64,000 nucleotides of DNA from Pseudomonas caspiana (GCF_002158995.1 NZ_LOHF01000010.1:130945-194944); one strand, 5' to 3'; positions 9,403 through 18,338 are shown, counted from the stretch's first letter. The notes: generated by a model not told the origin, from the letters alone. Numbers and translations are program-made.

Positions 9403-11385
9403 ATGAGCAACGACAAAGACCCCGATCAGGAACGCCGCCGCTTTCTGGCCAAAGGCACGTTGCTCAGTGCCGCTGCGGCAATCCTTCCGTCTTTTCCCTT
9501 CGCTGGCTATGCCGGTGCCTCTCAAAAATCTGTCGAAGGAACTGCAATGAACGTCGAACTGATTCTCTACAACGGTCAACTGCATACTGTCGATCGTGAA
9601 AAACCCAAGGCTAGCGCTGTCGCCATCAGCGGTGGTCGTTTCGTGGCTGTCGGTACTGACGCTGAAGTCATGGCGCTGCGTGGCAGTGCAACCCAGGTCA
9701 TCGACTTGCAAAAACGCACGGTGATCCCGGGCCTTAATGACTCCCACCTGCACTTGATTCGTGGCGGTCTGAACTACAACCTTGAGCTGCGTTGGGAGGG
9801 TGTACCTTCGTTGGCCGACGCGCTGCGCATGCTCAAGGATCAGGCTGACCGCACGCCGACTCCGCAATGGGTGCGTGTGGTAGGTGGCTGGAACGAATTC
9901 CAGTTCGCTGAAAAACGCATGCCGACGCTGGAAGAACTCAACCAGGCCGCACCGGATACCCCGGTATTCGTTCTGCACTTGTACGACCGTGCCTTGCTCA
10001 ACCGTGCCGCGCTGCGCGTCGCCGGGTACACCCGCAACACGCCGAACCCGCCGGGTGGCGAGATTGTTCGTGACTCCAATGGCGATCCGACCGGCATGCT
10101 GGTGGCCAAGCCTAACGCGATGATTCTTTACTCGACGCTGGCCAAAGGGCCGAAGTTGCCACTGGAGTATCAGGTCAACTCGACGCGTCAGTTCATGCGT
10201 GAGTTGAACCGTCTGGGTGTAACCAGCGCCATTGATGCCGGCGGTGGTTTCCAGAATTACCCGGATGACTACGCAGTAATCGAACAGTTGGCTCGCGAGA
10301 AGCACCTTACCGTGCGCATCGCTTACAACCTGTTTACTCAGAAGCCGAAAGAAGAACTGGCGGACTTCAAGAACTGGACCAGCTCGGTCAAGTTGCATCA
10401 GGGCGACGATTTCCTGCGCCATAACGGTGCCGGGGAAATGCTGGCCTTCTCGGCAGCGGACTTCGAAGACTTCCTCGAGCCACGCCCGGATTTGCCGCCG
10501 GGTATGGAGCAGGATCTGGAGCCTGTGGTGCGCCATCTGGTCGAAAATCGCTGGCCGTTCCGCTTGCACGCGACTTACGACGAGTCCATCTCGCGGATGC
10601 TCGACGTGTTCGAGAAGGTTAACCGTGATATTCCGTTCAACAACCTGCCGTGGTTCTTCGACCACTGCGAAACCATCTCACCAAAAAATATCGAGCGGGT
10701 TCGTGCCTTGAATGGCGGTATCGCGATTCAGGACCGGATGGCGTTCCAGGGCGAATACTTCGTCGAGCGCTACGGCGCCAAGGCTGCCGAATACACGCCG
10801 CCGATCAAACGCATGCTGGCCGAAGGTGTGCCGGTGGGTGCCGGTACCGATGCGACCCGGGTTTCCAGCTATAACCCGTGGACCTCGTTGTACTGGATGG
10901 TCAGCGGTCGCACGGTCGGTGGTCTGGAGCTGTATCCGGAAGGCCTGTCCCGCGAAACCGCACTCGAACTGTTCACCCACGGCAGCGCCTGGTTCTCATC
11001 CGAGCAGGGCAAGAAGGGCATGATCAAAGTCGGTCAACTGGCTGATCTGGTAGCCCTGTCGGCGGACTACTTCAGTGTTGATGAAGAGTCGATCAAGTGG
11101 ATCGAGTCGGTGATGACTGTTGTGGACGGCAAGGTGGTGTACGGCAGCGGCGATTTCGAGAAGCTCGCACCGCCGCAGGTTCCTGTTCTGCCGGACTGGT
11201 CGCCAGTGGTCAAGGTGCCGGGCCACTGGCGTCCTGACTCGCCTTTGGTTGCTCAGGTTCACCAGTGCAGCGGCCCTTGTGTCGTGCACTCCCACAGCCA
11301 CGAGCGCGCTCGTATGTCCAGCGTACCGGTCAGCGACTTCCAGGGTTTCTGGGGCGCGTTTGGCTGTTCATGTTTCGCATTCTGA
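9403..11385 (+). CDS. Tat-exported amidohydrolase (YtcJ/deformylase-like family)
   Basis: This 660-residue protein starts with a twin-arginine signal (ERRRFLAKG followed by a hydrophobic stretch to about residue 40). After it comes a complete metal-dependent amidohydrolase: HxH metal site SHLHL (His115, His117), HATYDE and DHCE histidines in the middle, and the GTDATR aspartate near 485. The family includes N-substituted formamide deformylase and YtcJ; the substrate is unknown. Its presence in the periplasm is inferred from the signal. The C-terminus is unusual, ending in His/Ser- and Cys-containing sequence (HSHSHER...GCSCFAF). It follows the ABM gene after 4 bases and is probably co-transcribed with the YcaC gene, 53 bp downstream. 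Confidence 0.88.
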   Translation: MSNDKDPDQERRRFLAKGTLLSAAAAILPSFPFAGYAGASQKSVEGTAMNVELILYNGQLHTVDREKPKASAVAISGGRFVAVGTDAEVMALRGSATQVIDLQKRTVIPGLNDSHLHLIRGGLNYNLELRWEGVPSLADALRMLKDQADRTPTPQWVRVVGGWNEFQFAEKRMPTLEELNQAAPDTPVFVLHLYDRALLNRAALRVAGYTRNTPNPPGGEIVRDSNGDPTGMLVAKPNAMILYSTLAKGPKLPLEYQVNSTRQFMRELNRLGVTSAIDAGGGFQNYPDDYAVIEQLAREKHLTVRIAYNLFTQKPKEELADFKNWTSSVKLHQGDDFLRHNGAGEMLAFSAADFEDFLEPRPDLPPGMEQDLEPVVRHLVENRWPFRLHATYDESISRMLDVFEKVNRDIPFNNLPWFFDHCETISPKNIERVRALNGGIAIQDRMAFQGEYFVERYGAKAAEYTPPIKRMLAEGVPVGAGTDATRVSSYNPWTSLYWMVSGRTVGGLELYPEGLSRETALELFTHGSAWFSSEQGKKGMIKVGQLADLVALSADYFSVDEESIKWIESVMTVVDGKVVYGSGDFEKLAPPQVPVLPDWSPVVKVPGHWRPDSPLVAQVHQCSGPCVVHSHSHERARMSSVPVSDFQGFWGAFGCSCFAF

Positions 11386-11438
11386 TCATCTGCCACTACG
11401 GCGATGACGTTACTCTGAAAACCTGAAGGAGTTACCCC

Positions 11439-12068
11439 ATGAGTACTGCTACCCCCTGGAAGCGTTTGAACAAAGACGACGCCGTTGTGCTGCTGGTTGA
11501 CCACCAGACAGGTCTGATCTCGCTGGTACAGGATTTTCAGCCTAACGAGTTCAAGAACAACGTGCTGGCGCTGGCTGATCTGGCCAAGTTCTTCAAACTG
11601 CCGACTATCCTGACCACCAGCTTTGAAAACGGTCCTAACGGCCCGATGGTGCCTGAGCTCAAAGAGCTGTTCCCGGACGCGCCGTATATCCCGCGTCCAG
11701 GCCAGATCAACGCCTGGGATAACGAAGACTTCGTCAAGGCGGTGAAGGCGACTGGCCGCAAGCAGCTGATCATTGCCGGTGTGGTGACTGACGTCTGCGT
11801 GGCGTTCCCTACGCTGTCTGCATTGGCTGAAGGTTTTGAAGTGTTCGTCGTGACCGACGCGTCGGGCACCTTCAACGAAACCGTGCAACAGGCTGCATGG
11901 TCGCGCATGACTGCTGCCGGTGCGCAACTGGTGAACTGGTTCTCCGTAGCGTGCGAGCTGCAAGTTGACTGGCGTAACGATATGGAAGGCCTGGCGAACC
12001 TGCTGTCGCCACGCATTCCTAACTATCGCAACCTGATGAACAGCTACTCGGCGCTGACTGCCAAGTAA
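11439..12068 (+). CDS. Isochorismatase-family cysteine hydrolase, YcaC type
   Basis: The 209-residue protein carries the family's catalytic set: Asp21 in VDHQTG, Lys108 in GRKQLIIAG, and Cys120 in VVTDVCVAF. The length and the WKRLNKDDAVVLLVDHQTG start match YcaC-type hydrolases, which form octamer-like assemblies and have no firm physiological substrate. An AAGGAG box (near 11426) precedes the ATG. It is the last gene of the DoxX operon, as a strong terminator begins 13 bases after its stop. A cytoplasmic location is inferred from the lack of a signal peptide. Confidence 0.9.
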   Translation: MSTATPWKRLNKDDAVVLLVDHQTGLISLVQDFQPNEFKNNVLALADLAKFFKLPTILTTSFENGPNGPMVPELKELFPDAPYIPRPGQINAWDNEDFVKAVKATGRKQLIIAGVVTDVCVAFPTLSALAEGFEVFVVTDASGTFNETVQQAAWSRMTAAGAQLVNWFSVACELQVDWRNDMEGLANLLSPRIPNYRNLMNSYSALTAK

Positions 12069-12080
12069 GTTTGCCGCACA

Positions 12081-12121
12081 AAAAAAACGGCGCCCAGCCT
12101 TTGGTGGGGCGCCGTTTTTTG
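12081..12121 (+). terminator. Rho-independent terminator
   Basis: The stem CGGCGCCC (12088-12095) pairs with GGGCGCCG (12107-12114), flanked by an A-run and a T-run, with an 11-base loop. It sits 13 bases after the YcaC-type gene and ends the 8.3-12.1 kb operon. The A/T flanks make it usable in both directions. Confidence 0.92.
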
Positions 12122-12232
12122 CTTATACCGGTTCCACACGACATCGCATCAAGCTTTTGAGATCACACTTTTATGTAAGGTCAGAAGCTATGCCATGATG
12201 CCCCCGCTTATCTACTGACAAGGAATAGCCTC

Positions 12233-13075
12233 ATGAAGCTGGTTCGCTACGGTTTGCCCGGTGCTGAAAAACCGGGTGTCATTGATTCCACCGGTGGCAT
12301 TCGTGATTTGTCTGCCTATGTCGATGATATCGACGGCACGGCGCTTTCAGCCGAAAGCCTGTCGCGCCTGAGCGCCATCGACAGTTCCTCGTTACCGTTG
12401 GTTGACGCAACTGTGCGTATCGGGCCGCCGATCAGCAGAGGCGGGCGTGTCATCTGCATCGGGCTGAACTACACCGACCACGCTGCTGAAACCAATTTGC
12501 CAATCCCTGCCGAGCCGGTGATGTTTCTCAAGGCGTGTCACCCCACGGGCCCCAACGACGATATCCGCTTGCCAATCGGCTCGCAGAAGGCTGACTGGGA
12601 GGTGGAGTTGGGCGTCGTGATCGGCACCAAAGGCTTGTACATCGACAAGGCAGATGCCTTGAAGCATGTCGCCGGTTACTGCGTAGTGAATGACTTTTCC
12701 GAGCGCAGCTACCAGATGGAACGCGGCGGGCAATGGACCAAAGGCAAGAGCTTCCCCGGTTTTGCCCCTGTAGGACCGTGGCTGGTAACCGCCGATGAAG
12801 TCGCTGACTCAGGCAAGCTGGCGTTGTGGCTGGAGGTCAACGGGACACGCCATCAGGACGGCAACACCGCCAATCAGGTCTTTGATGTGGCAACTGTCGT
12901 GAGCTACGTGTCGCAGTTTATCGAGCTGGAATCCGGCGACCTGATCTGCACCGGCACACCTGCTGGCGTGGGGTTGGGTCACAAGCCTGAGCCGTTGTTC
13001 CTTAAGCCGGGTGATGTGGTGACCTTGGGAGTTGAAGGGCTTGGGCAGCAGCGGCAGGTGATCAAGGCGTTTTAA
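12233..13075 (+). CDS. Fumarylacetoacetate hydrolase (FAH) family protein
   Basis: This 280-residue protein has the FAH C-terminal catalytic fold: GLNYTDHAAE (about 79-88), the metal ligands in WEVELGVVIG, NDFSER, then GKSFPGFAPVGPWL and TGTPAGVG. This combination is typical of the ureidoglycolate-lyase / 2,4-diketo-3-deoxy-sugar-acid hydrolase branch, which cleaves C-C bonds in a Mg-dependent way. The substrate is not evident. An AAGGA box precedes the ATG. It is separated from the YcaC gene by a strong terminator, so it probably has its own promoter in 12122-12232. Confidence 0.9.
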   Translation: MKLVRYGLPGAEKPGVIDSTGGIRDLSAYVDDIDGTALSAESLSRLSAIDSSSLPLVDATVRIGPPISRGGRVICIGLNYTDHAAETNLPIPAEPVMFLKACHPTGPNDDIRLPIGSQKADWEVELGVVIGTKGLYIDKADALKHVAGYCVVNDFSERSYQMERGGQWTKGKSFPGFAPVGPWLVTADEVADSGKLALWLEVNGTRHQDGNTANQVFDVATVVSYVSQFIELESGDLICTGTPAGVGLGHKPEPLFLKPGDVVTLGVEGLGQQRQVIKAF

Positions 13076-13122
13076 CGTTTTGTAGGGTAGTTAATCAACT
13101 GCCTGAATTAAAATACGGTCTC

Positions 13123-13188
13123 CTGTGGGGGCGAGGCTTGCCCGCGATAATTTGCGAACCCTATCGCGGGCAAGCCTCGCTCCCACAG
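13123..13188. repeat. Palindromic intergenic element (27-bp arms)
   Basis: The arm at 13123-13149 (CTGTGGGGGCGAGGCTTGCC onward) pairs almost perfectly with 13162-13188 (ending CTCGCTCCCACAG), with a 12-base loop. It lies between the convergent FAH and MFS genes and could stop transcription from both sides. Confidence 0.9.
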
Positions 13189-13234
13189 TTAGAATGCATT
13201 CCAATCCGGGAAGTTTGGTGTCGATAAAAGTCGA

Positions 13235-14443
13235 TTACTTTCCGGAAATCAACGCAGCAACAAAGTCAGCCAGCAACGCCACAGCAATCGCCGACGCCGC
13301 TATCACAAACAGCATCACGTGATGGCCGCCGTTGGCGTTGAAGATCGCCGAATAGCCATAACCGCCCAACGCCTGGAAGGTCGCGAACGAAACGGTGGCA
13401 CGGCTCCAGGCCACTTGCTGCATGTCATGGCGGGGCACCAGTTCGTGGATCCTGCTCAGCGCCAGCGGCACGATGCCGGGTGGGAACGAGCCAATGATGA
13501 TCGCCAGCACCGCTAACAACGCAAAGTTACTGGTGGAGCACAACAGCGCGACGGTCACCGCTTGTACGGCAAGCACAACCCGGATCGACGTGCGGGCTCC
13601 CAGACGGTCAGCCAGAAAACCGTAGGCGACCGGGCCGAGAATCGCGCCGACGCCGTACATGACCCAGATCACGGCACCGGCATGGGCGCTGAGGCCAAGT
13701 CCGCGTGTCACGTAATCCACCAGGAATACCATGGCCGGCACCAGGCCGACCGCCATCAGCGCGTACTGACCAAACAACAGGTAAATACCTGAACCCATAC
13801 GGGTGTGCTGCGTTTCATGAGGTGCTTGGCTGGGGGCAGAAACTGCGGCGGCAGCGCTTGCCGATGGCCAGCCGAACCAGCTCACTGCAGTCAGCATCAG
13901 GGATGCCAGGCCCAGGCCAATCCAGGCATCTCGCAGGCCTAGCGACAGCAGGAACGGCACCAGCGTCCCGGATCCGGCAATGCCCAGACCCACGCCGATG
14001 AAGATTGCGCCGCTGGCCAACCCTCTACGAGCAACCGGTACGTGAGGAATTACAGTAGCGGCCACCACAACCATGATCGCGCCGCCAGCGATACCTGACA
14101 GCAGACGCCAACTGAAGAACCACGTAATGGACAGCGGGTAGGCACACGCAAAGAAAGACGCGGTGGCAATCAACATCATCAATCGCAGCGAATGCCCATT
14201 GGACAGTCGGGCGGCAATGGGGCGGCCGGTGAGGGCACCAATCAGATAGCCGATCAGGTTCGCGGCACTCAGATAAATGACATCCGAAGCCGAAAACCAG
14301 TGGGCCTCAATCAAGGATGGTATCAACGGCGTATAGGCAAATCGCGCCAGGCCGATGCTGACCAGGCTGGCACTAAGGCCCGCCAGAATATGCAGCCAGA
14401 CGTTGCTGCGCGGGGTTACACGAGGATCAGTTGAGATGTGCAT
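13235..14443 (-). CDS. MFS transporter, YbfB/YjiJ family
   Basis: This 402-residue protein has twelve predicted membrane helices. It carries the YbfB/YjiJ-family signature early on (IGLARFAYTPLIPSLI), an arginine-rich cytoplasmic loop between helices 2 and 3 (GRPIAARLS), and a central cytoplasmic loop with an Ala/Ser-rich stretch and a polar segment (HETQHT) at about 195-215. Substrates of this family are mostly unknown; it is probably an inner-membrane exporter. It is divergent from a LysR gene, with several palindromes in the 147-bp region between them, so it is the likely target of that regulator. Confidence 0.9.
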   Translation of the reverse strand: MHISTDPRVTPRSNVWLHILAGLSASLVSIGLARFAYTPLIPSLIEAHWFSASDVIYLSAANLIGYLIGALTGRPIAARLSNGHSLRLMMLIATASFFACAYPLSITWFFSWRLLSGIAGGAIMVVVAATVIPHVPVARRGLASGAIFIGVGLGIAGSGTLVPFLLSLGLRDAWIGLGLASLMLTAVSWFGWPSASAAAAVSAPSQAPHETQHTRMGSGIYLLFGQYALMAVGLVPAMVFLVDYVTRGLGLSAHAGAVIWVMYGVGAILGPVAYGFLADRLGARTSIRVVLAVQAVTVALLCSTSNFALLAVLAIIIGSFPPGIVPLALSRIHELVPRHDMQQVAWSRATVSFATFQALGGYGYSAIFNANGGHHVMLFVIAASAIAVALLADFVAALISGK

Positions 14444-14484
14444 GGTGGAATGTCCTTCCCCATAGAATCATGGAAATCAGAGTG

Positions 14485-14577
14485 AGCACTGCAAAGTGCT
14501 TGGCTGAGTCCATAGTAACGGCGATGATTGATGCAAACTTGCAGTTAATTCTCTTTAGTCAGATGCATAAATGCATC
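14485..14577. promoter_or_regulatory. Three palindromes between the MFS and LysR genes
   Basis: Three inverted repeats lie in the 147-bp divergent region: AGCACT-N4-AGTGCT (14485-14500), TGCAA-AC-TTGCA (14532-14543), and GATGCAT-AA-ATGCATC (14562-14577), the last being perfect with 7-bp arms. The last lies 13 bases before the LysR start codon. They are candidate LysR-type binding sites for autoregulation and for control of the exporter. Confidence 0.45.
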
Positions 14578-14590
14578 ACTCGGGTGACCT

Positions 14591-15463
14591 TTGAACTGGG
14601 ACGACACGCGAATTTTTCTGGCGGTCTGCAGAAAATCCACATTGCGCGGCGCCGCGCGCTTGTTGAATGTGGATCAGGCCACGGTCGGCCGCCGGATTGC
14701 GGCGCTTGAGAAGGCACTGGGCACTACGGTGTTTCTGCGCACATCCGAAGGCTATGTGCTGACCGCTGCAGGGGAAGCGGCGTACAAGTCAGCGGAAAAA
14801 ATGGAGCGCTCGGCGCTCGAGCTGCAGCGACAGATTCAGGGGCTGGATGATCGACTCAAAGGCGAGGTGCGTATCACCTCGACCGATTCGCTGGCCGTCG
14901 ACTTTCTGATTCCAGCGATCGCCAGGGTGCACCAACAGCATCCGGATGTGAAAGTCCGTCTTGATGCGTCAATTCAGATGCTCAGCCTTTCCCGGCGTGA
15001 AGCCGATATTGCGGTCAGGAACGTCAAGCCGGAAAACCCTGATTTGATTGCTCGCTGCATTGCCCGTTGGCCGGTGGGGTTGTTTGCTTCGCCGGCGTAC
15101 GCGCAGCAACACGACGAGCCGCAGCCTGGTTCGGCTTTTGCCGGCCATGACCTGATTATGTTTCAGCCCTATCTGGAAAGTGGGCGCGAACCGACTATTG
15201 TTTCCGAACCGGTCACTCACGGGCGCCTGGCAGCGACGGTTAACTCCGGCTTGATGATGAGGCGTTCAATTGCTGCCGGAATTGGCATCGGCGAAATTCC
15301 GGTTTGCCTGGGCGAGCGTGACGGGTTGACCCGGCTGTGGCCTGACCGACAGCGGCAGGAAACCTACGACGTATGGTTAGTGACTCACGAGGACTTGCGG
15401 CACACCGCGCGCGTGAGAGCGGTGATCGATGAGATCGTTAGTGTGTTCGATGAAATCGGGTAG
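14591..15463 (+). CDS. LysR-family transcriptional regulator (TTG start)
   Basis: The 290-residue protein has an N-terminal winged helix-turn-helix (2-62; TLRGAARLLNVDQATVGRRI) and a LysR substrate-binding domain (about 90-285). The sequence MNWDDTRIFLAV is the standard start of this subfamily and begins at a TTG; an in-frame stop (14585-14587) just upstream excludes an earlier start. The TTG suggests low translation. It is divergent from the MFS gene and likely regulates it. Confidence 0.9.
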   Translation: MNWDDTRIFLAVCRKSTLRGAARLLNVDQATVGRRIAALEKALGTTVFLRTSEGYVLTAAGEAAYKSAEKMERSALELQRQIQGLDDRLKGEVRITSTDSLAVDFLIPAIARVHQQHPDVKVRLDASIQMLSLSRREADIAVRNVKPENPDLIARCIARWPVGLFASPAYAQQHDEPQPGSAFAGHDLIMFQPYLESGREPTIVSEPVTHGRLAATVNSGLMMRRSIAAGIGIGEIPVCLGERDGLTRLWPDRQRQETYDVWLVTHEDLRHTARVRAVIDEIVSVFDEIG

Positions 15464-15711
15464 CGCGATGCTGACATCCGAATGGGTGTGCAGTCCGTCT
15501 AAAAGCCCCTTTTTCAGTGGTTTTGGCGGGTAAATATAGCGTCTATATCACTTGACTAAAATCTATTAGCAATGTGCCATTAGAGGCTGCTTGCATTTCG
15601 ATGCAGATTGTTGAGAATCGCAGCATCACGAGCCTCGTAAGCCCTCATTTCTACTTTTATTGCATGCCTGAGCGATCAGGTTTGTCGGGATTTCTCAGGA
15701 GTTAAAACAAG

Positions 15712-16563
15712 ATGGCAGCAGTGCAGCAGCAGACCGTTGACGCGATCAAGACGTCCCAGACCGAGCTGACAGCCGCATGGCTTGCAGCGCTGGAGGCCAA
15801 CGGTGCCACTCGTAACCTCAAGGACGATGAACTGAAACAACAGATGGTCGAGTTTCTGAGTCTGGTGGCTTCGGTTGCAGAGAAGGGGCGCCATCAATCC
15901 CTGGCGGGCAGTGATTGGGACGAGATTCGCCAATTCCTCGAAAAGCTTTCGCAAAGCCGCGCTTCGGTGGGCCAGGACTCGCAACAGACTGCCAGCTTCG
16001 TTTTTGCGCTCAAGGGCCCGTTGTTTGCCTTGCTGCAACGCAAGTATCAGGCTGATCCAGAGCTCTACGCCGGGCAACTACTGGAACTGTCCGAGTTACT
16101 TGATGCTTTGGCGATGCACACCATCCGTACGTTCCAGAAGTCGCGTGAAAGCGTGATCAAGCGTCAGCAGGAAGAACTGCTGGAACTGTCGACCCCGGTC
16201 GTCAAGCTGTGGGATGGCGTACTTGCTCTGCCGATGATCGGCACCCTTGACTCCCAGCGTACCCAAGTGGTGATGGAGTCCCTGTTGCAGCGCATCGTCG
16301 ACACCGGTTCGGAAATCGCCATCATCGACATTACCGGGGTGCCAACCGTAGACACTCTGGTGGCCCAGCACTTGCTGAAAACCGTGACCGCGATCCGTTT
16401 GATGGGCGCAGACTGCATCATCAGTGGCGTGCGTCCGCAAATCGCTCAGACCATCGTTCACTTGGGTCTGGACCTGCAGGGCGTCGTCACCAAAGCCAAC
16501 CTGGCCGATGCGTTGGCGCTGTCACTCAAGCGTCTGGGGCTGACCGTCACCAAGGCGGTATAA
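15712..16563 (+). CDS. rsbR: RsbR-type stressosome scaffold/co-antagonist (STAS protein)
   Basis: Residues 1-150 of this 283-residue protein are an all-alpha sensory region. Residues about 160-280 are a STAS domain highly like Bacillus RsbR proteins: LPMIGTLD, then IDITGVPTVDT, then GVRPQIAQTIVHLG. Thr178 (in GTLD) and Thr215 (in PTVDT) line up with the two threonines that RsbT phosphorylates in Bacillus RsbRA. In stressosomes RsbR and RsbS form a large cytoplasmic icosahedral particle that holds RsbT until a stress signal is received through the N-terminal domain. The signal is unknown here; no heme or flavin motif was recognised. The first gene of a six-gene overlapping operon; AGGAG lies 10 bases before the ATG. 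Confidence 0.92.
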   Translation: MAAVQQQTVDAIKTSQTELTAAWLAALEANGATRNLKDDELKQQMVEFLSLVASVAEKGRHQSLAGSDWDEIRQFLEKLSQSRASVGQDSQQTASFVFALKGPLFALLQRKYQADPELYAGQLLELSELLDALAMHTIRTFQKSRESVIKRQQEELLELSTPVVKLWDGVLALPMIGTLDSQRTQVVMESLLQRIVDTGSEIAIIDITGVPTVDTLVAQHLLKTVTAIRLMGADCIISGVRPQIAQTIVHLGLDLQGVVTKANLADALALSLKRLGLTVTKAV

Positions 16564-16567
16564 GTTC

Positions 16568-16930
16568 ATGGAACGTATTCCTATTCTGCAGATGGGCGCT
16601 TATCTGCTCGTCACGATCCAGGTCGATATGCACGATCAGCTCGCCCTGACGCTGCAGGATGATCTTTCCGAGCGCATCAGCAAAACCTCGGCACGGGGTG
16701 TTCTGATCGATATCTCTGCGCTGGACATCGTCGACTCTTTTGTCGGGCGCATGATCGGCACCATTTCCGGCTTGTCGCGGATCATGGATGCCGAGACCGT
16801 GCTGGTGGGCATGCAGCCTGCCGTTGCGATCACGCTGGTTGAGCTGGGCATGACCCTGCCGGGCGTGAGCACAGCGCTGAACGTCGAGCGCGGCATGAAA
16901 CTGCTTCAAGAGCGAGTGCTTGCGCAATGA
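16568..16930 (+). CDS. rsbS: RsbS-type stressosome antagonist (STAS domain only)
   Basis: The 120-residue protein is one STAS domain. The motif IDISALDIVDSFVGRM carries Ser57 at the position that RsbT phosphorylates (Ser59 in Bacillus RsbS). Its length and its place between RsbR and RsbT are canonical. RsbS would form the stressosome core with RsbR and bind RsbT directly. It starts 4 bases after the RsbR stop, and its last 4 bases overlap the RsbT start (ATGA). Confidence 0.93.
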   Translation: MERIPILQMGAYLLVTIQVDMHDQLALTLQDDLSERISKTSARGVLIDISALDIVDSFVGRMIGTISGLSRIMDAETVLVGMQPAVAITLVELGMTLPGVSTALNVERGMKLLQERVLAQ

Positions 16931-17331
16931 CCGTACGCAGCAGCGGCACGCAACCCGTGCTGATCGAACAGGACGTCGTACTTGCGCGACAGACCGCGCG
17001 CAAGCTGGCTCAGGAGTGCGGCATGCGTCTGATTGATCTGACCAAAATGGTAACCGCTGTAAGCGAGCTGGCGCGTAACACCATGGTCTATGGCGGCGGC
17101 GGGGACATGGACTGGCAGATCCTCGAAGAGGGCATGCGCACCGGTTTGCGGATCACCTTTCGCGACGAAGGCCCAGGCATTCCTGACCTGAAACTGGCGA
17201 TGACCGATGGCTGGACCTCCGGTAACGGCATGGGCCTTGGTCTGACCGGCGCCAAGCGCCTGGTGGAAGAGTTCGAACTGGACACCGCTCCCGGTGCCGG
17301 AACCCGCATAACGATCACCCGATGGACGTGA
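16927..17331 (+). CDS. rsbT: RsbT-type serine/threonine kinase (switch protein)
   Basis: This 134-residue GHKL-fold kinase shows an N-box (SELARNT), a G1 box (DEGPGI) and a G2 box (GMGLGLTGAKRL). In Bacillus, RsbT phosphorylates RsbR and RsbS, is released, and activates the PP2C phosphatase RsbU. No RsbU is present here, so the released kinase must act on something else, presumably the downstream phosphatase or histidine kinase. Its last 10 bases overlap the next gene. Confidence 0.93.
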   Translation: MTVRSSGTQPVLIEQDVVLARQTARKLAQECGMRLIDLTKMVTAVSELARNTMVYGGGGDMDWQILEEGMRTGLRITFRDEGPGIPDLKLAMTDGWTSGNGMGLGLTGAKRLVEEFELDTAPGAGTRITITRWT

Positions 17332-18338
17332 ACCTGCGCAGTACCCTGACGCAGGTTTTGTTGATTGAGGACAGCAGCCAGGTAGGCCACGCAAGACGCA
17401 CCGCTCAGCAGTTGGCGGAGAGCCTCGCGTTTGGTGAGGTGGATGCCGGACGTGTTGCGTTGGTCGCCACCGAGTTGGCCAGCAATATTCTCAAACACGC
17501 GGTGCGTGGCGAGTTGCACCTGCGCGTTTTCAATTCGACCGCGTTGTCCGGCGTCGAGATCATCGCGGTGGATCGTGGCAAAGGCTTCGATATGCATGAT
17601 TGCATGCGCGATGGCTTTTCTACGGGAGGCACCCAAGGTATTGGCCTGGGGGCAATCGAACGTCAGGCTGATGTCTTTGATGCGCACACGGATGCCCGTG
17701 GTGCTGTAGTCCTGACCCGTTTTTACTCACGTAAAGGCAAGACCCGCGACCTGCGCGTGGGTATCAGTCAGCACTCTCTGCACGATGATCCTGCTTGCGG
17801 TGATGTCTGGTCGCTGGCAATTGAAGGTCGACGAATCAGTGCGCTGATCATCGACGGCCTTGGTCACGGCGAGGACGCTGAAGTCGCCGCACGTGCTGGC
17901 GAAGCGGTGTTCCAGCAGCGGCCCTTTGATTCGGCCGAGCACCTGTTTGACGACATGCACCATTCAATGAAGGGCACCCGTGGCGGTGCGGCGGCGTTGG
18001 TTAACTTCGATGCCGAAAGCGATGCGCTACGCTTTGTCGGGATCGGCAATATCGGGGCCACTCTGATTGGTGAAGATAAAGTCAGAGGGCTCGTATCGCA
18101 CCCGGGTATCGTCGGTCTGCAGTTCAGAAAGGCTCAGGCATTCGAGCATGCTCAAGTAGCGGGCCAGTTGCTGGTGATGTACAGCGATGGCCTGCAATCT
18201 CGTTGGAACCTGCGTGATTATCCGGGTCTGATCTATCGTCATCCGGCAGTTATCGCTGCTGTACTGCACCGCGATTATTGCCGCGGTCGCGATGACGTCA
18301 CTGTGTTGGTCATTACCCTGGAGGCGTTCAGTGCCTGA
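17322..18338 (+). CDS. HATPase plus PP2C/SpoIIE phosphatase fusion (RsbX-like)
   Basis: The 338-residue protein joins a GHKL ATPase domain (about 10-135; N-box TELASNILKHA, G1 DRGKGF, G2 GIGLGA) to a compact PP2C-type phosphatase (about 145-335; GDVW, IDGLGHGEDA, YSDGL and GRDDVTVL provide the metal aspartates). In Bacillus, RsbX is a bare PP2C that dephosphorylates RsbR/RsbS and resets the stressosome; this protein fills that slot in gene order but has an additional RsbT/RsbW-like kinase domain. It may therefore both phosphorylate and dephosphorylate STAS proteins. It overlaps RsbT by 10 bases and the kinase gene by 8. Confidence 0.9.
   Translation: MDVNLRSTLTQVLLIEDSSQVGHARRTAQQLAESLAFGEVDAGRVALVATELASNILKHAVRGELHLRVFNSTALSGVEIIAVDRGKGFDMHDCMRDGFSTGGTQGIGLGAIERQADVFDAHTDARGAVVLTRFYSRKGKTRDLRVGISQHSLHDDPACGDVWSLAIEGRRISALIIDGLGHGEDAEVAARAGEAVFQQRPFDSAEHLFDDMHHSMKGTRGGAAALVNFDAESDALRFVGIGNIGATLIGEDKVRGLVSHPGIVGLQFRKAQAFEHAQVAGQLLVMYSDGLQSRWNLRDYPGLIYRHPAVIAAVLHRDYCRGRDDVTVLVITLEAFSA

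Noticed and set aside
9292..10665. 457-residue minus-strand ORF
   Set aside because: It lies opposite the amidohydrolase, whose catalytic motifs are intact; no domain is visible in the antisense product.
15530..15600. Promoter for the rsb operon around TTGACT (15552)
   Set aside because: The expected -10 at 17-bp spacing (TGCCAT) is too poor; other TA-rich boxes nearby give no unique choice.
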